Of a DNA stretch of 13,068 bases, positions 1 through 7,400 are shown piece by piece (the first letter of the stretch is position 1; every line of letters starts with the position of its first letter). Where the stretch lies: contig JAIRVC010000332.1 of the NCBI GenBank assembly GCA_031254095.1, forward strand, positions 1 through 13,068, given 5' to 3'. Source of the DNA: Acidobacteriota bacterium (GTDB taxonomy: Bacteria; Acidobacteriota; UBA6911). A program made the translations under genes and the position numbers. The notes beneath the pieces were generated by a model that was not told the DNA's origin, did not search any database, and worked only from the letters and a program-made list of their open reading frames with translations.

Positions 1-12
1 ACGCAAATCCCC

Positions 13-633
13 TCAAGCCCGCCAAGTACCGCGTGGTGAGAAAAAAGCCGGGAATTCCGGGTTAAGCATCACAGAGAGCAGGTTTTTATCGGGTTTCAGC
101 TTCTCAAACGCAATCTTGGCGACCTTCGGAGCCTCCTTTCGCGGATATGCTTTCCAAAAAATTTCAAACAAGCCATCCTCGCCAACCCGCCCATAATCCG
201 GCGGCAAGCCGGATGTGTTTGGATTCGGATTTGGATTGGATTACGGGCACATTTGTATGCAATTGTATTCAACTGCAGGAGAATCCGTGCAATCGCTTGA
301 TATTGCTGGGGGTTCGGGGAACTTGCTCTTATGATTCCGCACATTCTGAAATTTCTCCCAGTTGACCAATTGCAGGAACGGTTTTTGGTCATACGTGTAC
401 ACCTGTACCATGCCTGCCGTCGATAAACTATTAAGAGTTTGGTTGATTTGCGTTAAAGAAACGCCATCTTTCAGGGGGAATAATACAGATTTCAGCACCC
501 TTGGCCGCGCATCATATCTGCCATAATCGTCACAGATTGTTATCAGCCTGTAAAAAAATACCTCTTCAAACCACGACAACCCGTCAATGGAATCGCTTGT
601 ACAAATACTCTCTCGCAAGAGTCTTGTTGGCAT
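13..633 (-). pseudogene. Phage-type replication protein, broken by an in-frame stop
   Basis: The N-terminal part (633-241, 130 codons) resembles conserved phage replication-initiation-type proteins. It opens with a start-RLLRESICTS-like segment followed by FYRLITICDDYGRYDARP and a predicted winged-helix region (LKDGVSLTQINQTLNSLSTAGMV spans the helices). An AAGGA Shine-Dalgarno (642-646) supports the ATG at 633. A TAA at 241-243 stops the frame. The same frame then reads on through an Asn-Pro repeat linker into a helix with FWKAYPRKEAPKVAK, typical of the C-terminal part of such phage proteins. After NLLSVML (around position 65) the usual family C-terminus is absent, and the frame ends in an unrelated tail at 13. 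This looks like one gene with a nonsense mutation and a replaced 3' end. I infer a replication role from recall of the family; the exact family is uncertain. Confidence 0.6.
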
Positions 634-778
634 ATCAAATTTCCTTGGTGCCGTACTGGTGCCATAACGGCAAAGAAAAACGGCTCACTCGGTTACGACC
701 CGTTGCGCGAGGTCTCGCCAAGTGGCATATTTAAAGAATTTACGGGTTTTGATAAAGAATGAACTTGTTGATTAACGT

Positions 779-824
<46 letters not shown>

Positions 825-1002
825 ATAAAACCAGCGTTTCTCTAAAAATTGATTACATGATATTTCACCCGGGTATTTATACGGCGATTTCGCCGCTCCT
901 TCACGACAAAAATGCCAAAAATTGACGGAAAACGATAAAAAAACGCTTGAACGACAATAAATAATGGGTTTTTTGTAAATCTTTTGTTGCTTTTTTCAAT
1001 AA

Positions 1003-1034
1003 TTTACGCAAAATTTGCGCAGTACGTTTATATG
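1003..1034 (+). promoter_or_regulatory. Possible HU promoter with inverted-repeat operator
   Basis: A weak sigma-70-like arrangement can be read in the AT-rich region before the HU gene: TTTACG (1003-1008) as -35, with TTTATA or TATATG (1027-1034) as -10. Between them lies a perfect inverted repeat, CGCAAA-A-TTTGCG (1007-1019), which sits in the usual place for an operator. The promoter hexamers are poor matches, so this is tentative. The inverted repeat itself is plain in the sequence. Confidence 0.3.
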
Positions 1035-1056
1035 TATCCAAACTGTCAGAAAATAT

Positions 1057-1064
1057 GGGAGGAG
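1057..1064 (+). promoter_or_regulatory. Shine-Dalgarno deciding the HU start
   Basis: GGGAGGAG lies four bases upstream of the ATG at 1069. It fixes that ATG as the start rather than the ATG at 1015 in the same frame, whose 18 extra residues do not fit the HU family N-terminus. Confidence 0.8.
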
Positions 1065-1068
1065 TTTA

Positions 1069-1377
1069 ATGGCTGGAAAAGTGATGACAAAGGCTCAGCT
1101 GGTTACATTGGTCGCTGAGAAAGCTGGTATTACCAAAGCAAGCGCCAACAATATTCTTGAGATCATTTCGACCACCGCGGTGACCGAAACCAAGAAAAAC
1201 GGTCAGTTTGTCATTCCCGGAATCGGCAAACTGGTAAAATCGCAACGCAAGGCCCGCATGGGCAGGAACCCTCAGACCGGCGCCGCAATCAAGATCCCGG
1301 CGAAGACCGTTGTGAAATTTCGCGTGGCCAAAGCCTGCAAAGATGCCGTTGTTCCCGAGAAGAAGAAGAAGAAATAA
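1069..1377 (+). CDS. hup: HU-family nucleoid DNA-binding protein
   Basis: This is a 102-residue histone-like protein of the HU/IHF family. It binds and bends DNA as a dimer and compacts the nucleoid. The sequence shows the family layout: an N-terminal helical pair (about 6-43, starting MTKAQLV), the beta segment with FVIPGIGKL (47-55), the DNA-binding arm with RKARMGRNPQTG (60-71), and the final strand and helix (FRVAKACKDAV, 84-94). Pro68 is the residue that intercalates between base pairs in this family. The protein ends in a run of five lysines (98-102), which is longer than the roughly 90-residue core of typical HU and should add non-specific DNA contacts. It stands alone on the plus strand, just outside the prophage scar, with its own upstream region and a hairpin after the stop. 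It is the host's gene rather than clearly phage-borne, although phage HU homologues exist. The symbol is generic. Confidence 0.92.
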   Translation: MAGKVMTKAQLVTLVAEKAGITKASANNILEIISTTAVTETKKNGQFVIPGIGKLVKSQRKARMGRNPQTGAAIKIPAKTVVKFRVAKACKDAVVPEKKKKK

Positions 1378-1388
1378 CCATAATTTCC

Positions 1389-1411
1389 CCCTGTTTTTAC
1401 ACTGAACAGGG
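1389..1411 (+). terminator. Hairpin after the HU gene, likely terminator
   Basis: A 7-bp perfect stem CCCTGTT/AACAGGG with a 9-base loop begins 11 bases after the HU stop. The following bases (ACCAAGTTTATTT) are only moderately T-rich, so it is a weak intrinsic terminator candidate. Confidence 0.5.
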
Positions 1412-1431
1412 ACCAAGTTTATTTGTGTAAG

Positions 1432-1472
1432 CCGCCGCCCCGGTTGGAGAAACTTCCAGCCGAAGGCGGCGG
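1432..1472. other. Strong GC-rich hairpin
   Basis: An outer stem CCGCCGCC (1432-1439) pairs with GGCGGCGG (1465-1472). After a small internal loop, an inner stem of 8-9 pairs (CGGTTGGA against TCCAGCCG, one G-T pair) closes a short loop. There is no T tract on either side. It could back up termination after HU, or end a minus-strand transcript coming from the micro-ORF at 1554. Its function is unknown. Confidence 0.5.
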
Positions 1473-1500
1473 TAGCTATTGTATCCGCATCGCCGTTTAA

Positions 1501-1554
1501 TCAACGCTTCCCAAAATTCATGTCCGGCACTTCGTTTTTATTACGCAACCGCAC
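1501..1554 (-). CDS. Candidate 17-residue micro-ORF with perfect Shine-Dalgarno
   Basis: On the minus strand a GTG (1554) is preceded by a perfect AGGAGG (1562-1567) at 7-base spacing. It opens a 17-codon frame (MRLRNKNEVPDMNFGKR) that ends at the TGA at 1501-1503. The peptide is basic and has no recognisable domain or membrane segment. I see no convincing minus-strand promoter, and downstream lies the strong hairpin at 1432-1472. It could be a small protein, a leader peptide or a chance occurrence; an AGGAGG this well placed is the only support. Confidence 0.2.
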   Translation of the reverse strand: MRLRNKNEVPDMNFGKR

Positions 1555-1594
1555 GGCAAAACCTCCTGTTTTTTTGCAAAATATTGGAAATCTG

Positions 1595-1623
1595 TTGCGC
1601 GCCTAAAACGGGTTTTATATAAT
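1595..1623 (+). promoter_or_regulatory. Sigma-70-type promoter of the giant regulator gene
   Basis: TTGCGC (1595-1600) and a perfect TATAAT (1618-1623) are separated by exactly 17 bases, the consensus spacing. Transcription would start near 1630. This gives a leader of about 250 bases if translation begins at the ATG at 1882, or under 20 bases if it begins at the TTG at 1648. A small hairpin (GCGGG-TAT-CCCGC, 1678-1690) would lie in the long leader. Confidence 0.6.
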
Positions 1624-1870
1624 TCAATTTAAATTCTACTGAGGTAATTGCAGACCTTCAGGCTTTTTGCCGGGAACGCGGGTATCCCGCCCACATTTTC
1701 AATACTTGCAGGCGAGGGCATCGGCGTTCACAGAGGTTTTGCTGCAATTGACTCGAAGTTTATCTCAGCAGAACGCTCATCCCGGACAACGGGGGATGCG
1801 TCTTCCGCGTTCCGGGTGTTGCTCAATGATAGCGAACGCGAACGCTTGCGCAGGGAAGCGCAACGGCGCG

Positions 1871-1876
1871 GGAGAG
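1871..1876 (+). promoter_or_regulatory. Shine-Dalgarno deciding the regulator start
   Basis: GGAGAG lies five bases before ATG 1882, and the kinase-like domain begins about 16 residues later. The alternative start, TTG 1648, is merely the first codon after an in-frame TAA (1645-1647) and has only a GAGG three bases away. I therefore prefer 1882. Confidence 0.55.
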
Positions 1877-1881
1877 AAGCT

Positions 1882-4800
1882 ATGAGTTCCGCTCAAAAAC
1901 GGTCCATGGATGGACGGGCGGCCGGTAAACGTTATCGTATCGGCCAATTGTTAAGGCGCGCCTCTTCCGGCGATGTTTACGCCTGCCGTGATTTTGTCGA
2001 GGGGAATCACGATCTTGTCATCCGTATTACTCCCGCCCCGGATGCTCACGAAAATCACGAAGATCTCGGCCGTCGAATCGTACTGCTGCAAAAACTACGG
2101 CATCCAGGAATCGAAAACATCGTTGATTTCGGAATTCTGGCGGAAACCGGCGAATTGTTTCTGGTCTCCAGGCGCGCCGAAGGTCCTGATTTTTATTCGG
2201 GAACTGAAAACAGCGAACTGCCTGTCGTTTTAACGCTGTTCTCGGAAATCCTCCACATTCTGCGATACCCGCACGCGCGCGGATTGATTCATGGAAATCT
2301 TAAACCTGAAAGCGTTTTGCTGTTCGAAAATTCCAAAGGGCGCGTGATTCCGTTTCTGCGTGATTTCAGCCTGTCATGCCGCTTGAACCGAACCGGTGAT
2401 TTTCACAGCCGTGAGTCGGTCTGCTATGCGGCGCCCGAACTTCTCCTGGAAGGACGCGAAAGCAAAGAAACGGATTTTTACGCTATCGGCGTACTGCTGT
2501 ATCAATCGCTGACCCGCCGGCTGCCGTTTGAGGACGGCGATCCGGATTTCGTAGTCCAGAAACAAATCCAGGGAAACATTGATCTTGATCCCGTGGAATG
2601 CCTAGATGGCGGAGAAAGCGTTATGCCGCTGCTGAAGCGGCTTCTGGAAAAAAACCCGGAAAAACGCGTGCGGTCTGTCGAGGAAGCTTTGTCGCTTATG
2701 CCGCCGCAAATCCGCCGCGGTTTTGATTTGCCCGAAGAAAAAGCCGGGCGTTTTTCAGCCGCGCCGTTTATTGAGCGGGAAAAAGAAATGCGCCTGCTGC
2801 GGGAACGCGCCGAGCGCGTTAAGGAAAGCGGCCGTGGGCGGACGGTTTTTATCGCCGGCGAAACCGGTTCAGGCAAGACGCGCTTTATGGAAGAACTGCG
2901 CGGGTGGGCGCTGGTAAATGGTTGGAGAGTCGTACAATGCGCCTGTTCCGCCAGGGAAGAATCTCCATATGCTCCTTTCATGCGGATACTTGGAAAAACG
3001 GACGTGTTCGAGCCGATTGCAAAAGACATGGCGGCGCGGTCGCCATCCCTGCAAGTTTCCGATAATGCGGCCGGTATTTCCGGCTTACCGGCAAAGCCGG
3101 AAGGCTTTGCGGACGGATCATTTTTCGAGGACGTTTCACTCGTTGCGGAATCCGATTTTTCCATGTCCGGATGGTTTCACGACCGCCTGACTCGTGAGCT
3201 TGTAAGACGCTTGTCCGGCCGTCCAACCGTTTTGCTTTTGCATGATGTTCATTGGGCTTCAAGCGAGGCGTGCGCCGTTCTGGAATATCTCTGCGCGGAT
3301 ATCATGACGCATCCGATTCTTATATGCGCCGGTTTTCGCCCGGAGGAAACACCCGGAGACGCCATTCGCGGGGTGGTCGGCGGCGTGCGGCGCGCAGAGC
3401 GCGGAGAAGTCGTCTCGCTCAATCCGCTGACGAAAAAAGGCGTCCTGCAAATGATCGCGGGATTGACAGGCATACACAAACATCAGGAACATCTGCGCGA
3501 CTGGATGTTCCGCGCCATCGGCGGGAATCCGCTTTTTCTCAGGGAAATGCTGGACTATCTGGCGGAACGCGGGATTTTGCGGAATCAATCAGGAGGCTGG
3601 GAATTCACGCCGCATCTTCCTGCAAAACCCGGCGTCCCCGATGGCATCGGCGCGATTATCGAAAAACGCCTTGCGCGGCTTTCGCCCACGGCCATGGAAA
3701 CGCTGAAATGGCTTTCGTTGTTTACCCGGCCGGTTCCCCGGAGATATACGGAACTTCTGACAGCCTCGGACGGCGCGGCAAATGACGCTTCGCTTGCGGA
3801 GCTGAATAGATGCCGCCTGCTGCGCGTGGAATCGTCGGCGGATAAAGAAGCGTTCGCCCCCGGCAATGAATTGATTGCCGAAATCGCAAAGGAAATGATT
3901 CCGCCGGAACGAAAGCGGAAAATGTACAGGGAAATCGCCGAGCTGCTGGAAAAAGAAGCCGGAAAAGACCGCCTGTACGAAGCGGCGCTGCATTATATCG
4001 AAAGCCCGCCGGACGAACGATCCATTCGCTGCGCCCTGACGGCTATCACAAGTTTTCAGGCCGTATTTGCCCATGAGAACGCTCTGCGTTGTTTCGAATA
4101 CGCTTTTAAATACAAAAACAGACTGATGACGAAAGAAATTTTCCAGGCAATGATTCCGGCCTGCGATTCAATGTTCGCGCTGGGCAAAGCGGGCCAGGCC
4201 ATCCGGTTGATCCATTCGGCGCTTCGTTCACGCGCCGGCATTGAACCGGAACTGAAAGCACGTCTATATCTGTGCCTGGCGACGGCGTATCGCCATGCCG
4301 GCGACCGGGACGGGCAGGAACAGAGCTGTCACGCCGGGCTTAGAGCGCTGCTGAAAGATTCTTCCGCAGGGCGGGATACGGAAACCATGCTGTGGACCGA
4401 GCTGGCTTTCAGCGCGGCTATGCGCTTTCACGCGCGGGATGCCCTTCTATGCCTTGACCGGGCTATGGAGGCATGTCCGGACAGAAATTCTCCGATTCAG
4501 TTCGGGAGCATTCAGAATCTGTACGCTATTCTCTATTGCGCCGTCTGCGAATTTAAAAAAGCCGCCGACGCCGGCGAAAAGGCGATTGCCGTTCTGGGAC
4601 ATTCAGACGAACACATACAAAAATGCTCCGTGCTGTCCTCGCTGGGCCTTGCGCACATGAGGCGCGGCAGGTTCGCGGCGGCGCTCAGGCTGCACCTGCG
4701 CACATTGGCGCTGAGCGAAAAAAGCCGTTATGTGGCGCCGCGCGTACAGGCGTACGGAAATCTCGCCGAATGCCTGTGCCATATAGGGCAGATTCAGAAG

Positions 4801-7326
4801 TCGTTTGCGATACTGAATCACGCCTACGCGGCGGCAAAAGAATCGAATAATCCGGCAATTTACCGCGCGTGCGACGCTGTCGCCGCCGACATAAATCTGG
4901 CGGCGTGCAATTACAGTGAAACGCGCCGGATACTGAAGGCGCTGGAAAGCGGTGAAAAACAGACTCTTTCAGTTTTTACCGCGAGATGCGTCGATTATGT
5001 ATCGGCGAAACTCAATTTCAGCCTGGGTGATTTTGCAAACGCGCTGGACGATATCCGGAAACTCCGCGAAAAGGAAAGCGAGGATGCCGCGCTTTACGAG
5101 TATGAACTTGCGGAAGCGCTGGGCGAGCGCATCCTTTTCGAGCGCGACGCGGATCCGGGAGCTTTGGAACGGCTGTGGATTCTGGAAAACCGCGTTGCCC
5201 GAAAACGGTGGCCGTATCAGCGGTGTCTCATAAAACTGCATATCTGCGAAATTCTGATCAGGCTGAACAGGGCGGCGGAAGCTGAATCATGCGCCAGAAA
5301 CGCGCTGCGCCTGTCAACGGGAATGCGGTCCGCGTCATTGCAGTGCCGCGCATATCTGATGCTGGGAATAAGCCTTTCGCCTTTGCGGCGCGCGTCTTTC
5401 ACGAACGCGCCCGCTTTTACCGATCTTCGCGACGCCGACAGGGCGATTTGTTCGCTCACCGCGTGTCTCAATCTGGCGGACGCGTCATGCTCCATGGAAT
5501 GCCGGTGGAGAGCGCTTGCCGAATTGAGCTTTATGTATCAGTTTTACAAAAATTACGAATTGTGTCTCCATTGCGCGCGGCAGGCGTACGAAACCCTGGT
5601 AAAACTGGAAGAACGGACGCCTCCAGACATGCTGGATTCGTTTCGCGGAGTTTTCGAACGCGGCCGGGTCAGAATGAAACTGGCGCGCCTGATTGAAACC
5701 GGACAACCGCCTTGCCGTAATGTTCACGTGGTGAAATGCCCCAAAAGCGCCAACGCCGAAATCCTTATGCGAATGATCGCAATTGTGAATTCCGTCAGGG
5801 AAATCAGGCCATTGCTGGATGGACTCCTTGATCTCGCGCTTTCGGCAATCGCCGTCAGGCGTGGGATGATTTTCCTGTGGAATGAGACGGCGGATAAACT
5901 GGAACAGATAGGCGGGCGTGACGCGAAAAAAGGATGTGAGATTTTCGCGGAGGATGTTTCACGCGTGGTGCTGGAATCGATTCTCAAGGAAGGCAGACCG
6001 CTTGTCAGCGCCAACGCGAGCGGAGATCCGCGAATCATAAAAGACGGTTTCGCTGATTTGCCCGGAAAACTGTTGTGCCTCCCGTTGAAAACTCCGGAGC
6101 GCACAATCGGGGTGTTTTACGGAGATTGTCTCAAACCGGTTAAAAATATCGGCGAAGCTGAGATTGATCTGGCGAAGGCTTTCTGCAGCCTGACCGCTCT
6201 TGCCGTTGACGATATTCTGGCGCGGCGCAAGCTCGCGCAGGCGGACACGAAATCCGGTTTCGTGGAAACGTCTGATCCTTTTCCGGAAATCATCGGCGCC
6301 GGTTCCGCGACAAGGCTTCTAAAAGACCGTATCCGTCTTGTGGCGGCTTCTCCGCTTGATGTTCTTATCACCGGCGAAAGCGGTTGCGGCAAGGAACTTG
6401 TCGCCCGCGCGATCAGCGACGGCGACCGGAAACGGAATGGAAAATTCATTCCGGTGGATTGCGGGGCGCTCGCCGACGGCGTTGCCGAAGCCGAACTGTT
6501 CGGTTGCCGCAGAGGGGCGTTTACCGGCGCGACGGAGGACCGCTCCGGATTGTTTGAGGCTGCGTCCGGAGGGGTTCTTTTCCTTGATGAAATCTCCAAT
6601 ATGCCGACGCGTATGCAGGTAAAACTTTTACGCGTGCTGCAGGAACGCGAAGTCCGGCGTATTGGAGATACGCTTTCGCGAAAAATTGAAATACGCGTGG
6701 TTGCGGCTACCAATAAGGATCTTCCGGAAGAGATAAAAAACGGGCATTTTTGCCATGACCTTTTTTTCCGTCTGAGAGCCGTGGAAATTCACCTTCCCTC
6801 ATTGCGGGAACGGGCGGAAGATATTCCGCTTCTGATCGAACGTTTTCTTCAAGGCATATTTGATCAGGAAAAAGGGGAAGTCCGCCGGTTCTCTCCGGAA
6901 GCCTTGGAATTGCTGAGGCAATATTCATATCCCGGCAATATCCGTGAATTAAAAAATATTGTCGCGTCCGCGTATTATTATTCTCCCGGCCATGTTATCG
7001 AAGCCCGGGCGCTGCCGCCTGAGGTGCGTATTCAAAATACGGCGGGGGCGGCGTTGAATTCCGCCGCCGACAACCTGTATAGCAGAATCCTGGCGGGGGA
7101 AGGAGGATTTGAGGACCTGGTTAAAAAGCCGTACCTTGATCGCCGCCTTGACGCGTCCGTGGTGTGCGGCGTAATTCAGAGGGCGCTTTCAGATTCATCG
7201 GGGGTTTACAAGAATGCTTTCGCCCGTTTGCGCATACCGAAAAGCCGATACGCCCCGATAATGCAGTTTCTGAAGCGGCATCGCTGTTATCTGGATTTTC
7301 TTCCTTTTCGTCGTGATTCTGAATGA
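1882..7326 (+). CDS. Pseudokinase–STAND ATPase–TPR–GAF–sigma-54 activator, giant regulator
   Basis: This is a predicted cytoplasmic sensor-regulator of about 1814 residues. Domains in order from ATG 1882: (1) eukaryotic-type protein kinase fold, about 16-270, with APE (184-186) and DxxxxG (198-203) but Arg48 for the VAIK Lys, HGN (137-139) for HRD, and DFS (161-163) for DFG; (2) AAA_16/STAND ATPase, about 292-610, Walker A GETGSGKT (326-333), Walker B near LLLHDVHW (451-458); (3) a long Ala/Leu-rich TPR-like region, about 660-1240; (4) GAF, about 1290-1455; (5) sigma-54 AAA+ domain, about 1465-1700, Walker A GESGCGKE (1498-1505), GAFTGA (1545-1550), Walker B LFLDE (1566-1570), sensor II in PGNIREL; (6) a C-terminal extension with RRLDASVV...FLKRH. 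It should drive RpoN-dependent promoters. GGAGAG (1871-1876) supports ATG 1882, but the frame is open from TTG 1648 and could add 78 residues. The signal sensed is unknown. Confidence 0.85.
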   Translation: MSSAQKRSMDGRAAGKRYRIGQLLRRASSGDVYACRDFVEGNHDLVIRITPAPDAHENHEDLGRRIVLLQKLRHPGIENIVDFGILAETGELFLVSRRAEGPDFYSGTENSELPVVLTLFSEILHILRYPHARGLIHGNLKPESVLLFENSKGRVIPFLRDFSLSCRLNRTGDFHSRESVCYAAPELLLEGRESKETDFYAIGVLLYQSLTRRLPFEDGDPDFVVQKQIQGNIDLDPVECLDGGESVMPLLKRLLEKNPEKRVRSVEEALSLMPPQIRRGFDLPEEKAGRFSAAPFIEREKEMRLLRERAERVKESGRGRTVFIAGETGSGKTRFMEELRGWALVNGWRVVQCACSAREESPYAPFMRILGKTDVFEPIAKDMAARSPSLQVSDNAAGISGLPAKPEGFADGSFFEDVSLVAESDFSMSGWFHDRLTRELVRRLSGRPTVLLLHDVHWASSEACAVLEYLCADIMTHPILICAGFRPEETPGDAIRGVVGGVRRAERGEVVSLNPLTKKGVLQMIAGLTGIHKHQEHLRDWMFRAIGGNPLFLREMLDYLAERGILRNQSGGWEFTPHLPAKPGVPDGIGAIIEKRLARLSPTAMETLKWLSLFTRPVPRRYTELLTASDGAANDASLAELNRCRLLRVESSADKEAFAPGNELIAEIAKEMIPPERKRKMYREIAELLEKEAGKDRLYEAALHYIESPPDERSIRCALTAITSFQAVFAHENALRCFEYAFKYKNRLMTKEIFQAMIPACDSMFALGKAGQAIRLIHSALRSRAGIEPELKARLYLCLATAYRHAGDRDGQEQSCHAGLRALLKDSSAGRDTETMLWTELAFSAAMRFHARDALLCLDRAMEACPDRNSPIQFGSIQNLYAILYCAVCEFKKAADAGEKAIAVLGHSDEHIQKCSVLSSLGLAHMRRGRFAAALRLHLRTLALSEKSRYVAPRVQAYGNLAECLCHIGQIQKSFAILNHAYAAAKESNNPAIYRACDAVAADINLAACNYSETRRILKALESGEKQTLSVFTARCVDYVSAKLNFSLGDFANALDDIRKLREKESEDAALYEYELAEALGERILFERDADPGALERLWILENRVARKRWPYQRCLIKLHICEILIRLNRAAEAESCARNALRLSTGMRSASLQCRAYLMLGISLSPLRRASFTNAPAFTDLRDADRAICSLTACLNLADASCSMECRWRALAELSFMYQFYKNYELCLHCARQAYETLVKLEERTPPDMLDSFRGVFERGRVRMKLARLIETGQPPCRNVHVVKCPKSANAEILMRMIAIVNSVREIRPLLDGLLDLALSAIAVRRGMIFLWNETADKLEQIGGRDAKKGCEIFAEDVSRVVLESILKEGRPLVSANASGDPRIIKDGFADLPGKLLCLPLKTPERTIGVFYGDCLKPVKNIGEAEIDLAKAFCSLTALAVDDILARRKLAQADTKSGFVETSDPFPEIIGAGSATRLLKDRIRLVAASPLDVLITGESGCGKELVARAISDGDRKRNGKFIPVDCGALADGVAEAELFGCRRGAFTGATEDRSGLFEAASGGVLFLDEISNMPTRMQVKLLRVLQEREVRRIGDTLSRKIEIRVVAATNKDLPEEIKNGHFCHDLFFRLRAVEIHLPSLRERAEDIPLLIERFLQGIFDQEKGEVRRFSPEALELLRQYSYPGNIRELKNIVASAYYYSPGHVIEARALPPEVRIQNTAGAALNSAADNLYSRILAGEGGFEDLVKKPYLDRRLDASVVCGVIQRALSDSSGVYKNAFARLRIPKSRYAPIMQFLKRHRCYLDFLPFRRDSE

Positions 7327-7400
7327 AAATAAAAAAGATGTATGGTATCTTCCCCGTTTGGAGCAGGGTTAAGCGCTTATTTTATCAGAGGAGAAGGATC

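Noticed and set aside
655..762. Plus-strand reading frame ending in KEFTGFDKE, possibly a phage gene remnant
   Set aside because: It has no start, overlaps the upstream side of the minus-strand phage gene, and I could not place it in a family.
2502..3164. 220-codon minus-strand open frame within the regulator
   Set aside because: It is a shadow frame: low-complexity Ser/Arg/Pro composition, no domain, and the opposite strand has clear kinase and ATPase motifs.
3252..3785. 177-codon plus-strand open frame in another phase within the regulator
   Set aside because: Arginine-rich composition typical of a GC-rich shadow frame, and it overlaps the STAND ATPase coding region.
7327..7400. Sigma-54 (-24/-12) promoter before the SUMF gene
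   Set aside because: No GG-N10-GC pair with the right flanks was found; only a small palindrome TAAGCGCTTA (7370-7379) is present, too short to interpret.
7323..7400. SUMF start at ATG 7323, overlapping the regulator stop
   Set aside because: It would place 26 basic residues before a clear lipoprotein signal peptide; ATG 7401 has a good Shine-Dalgarno.
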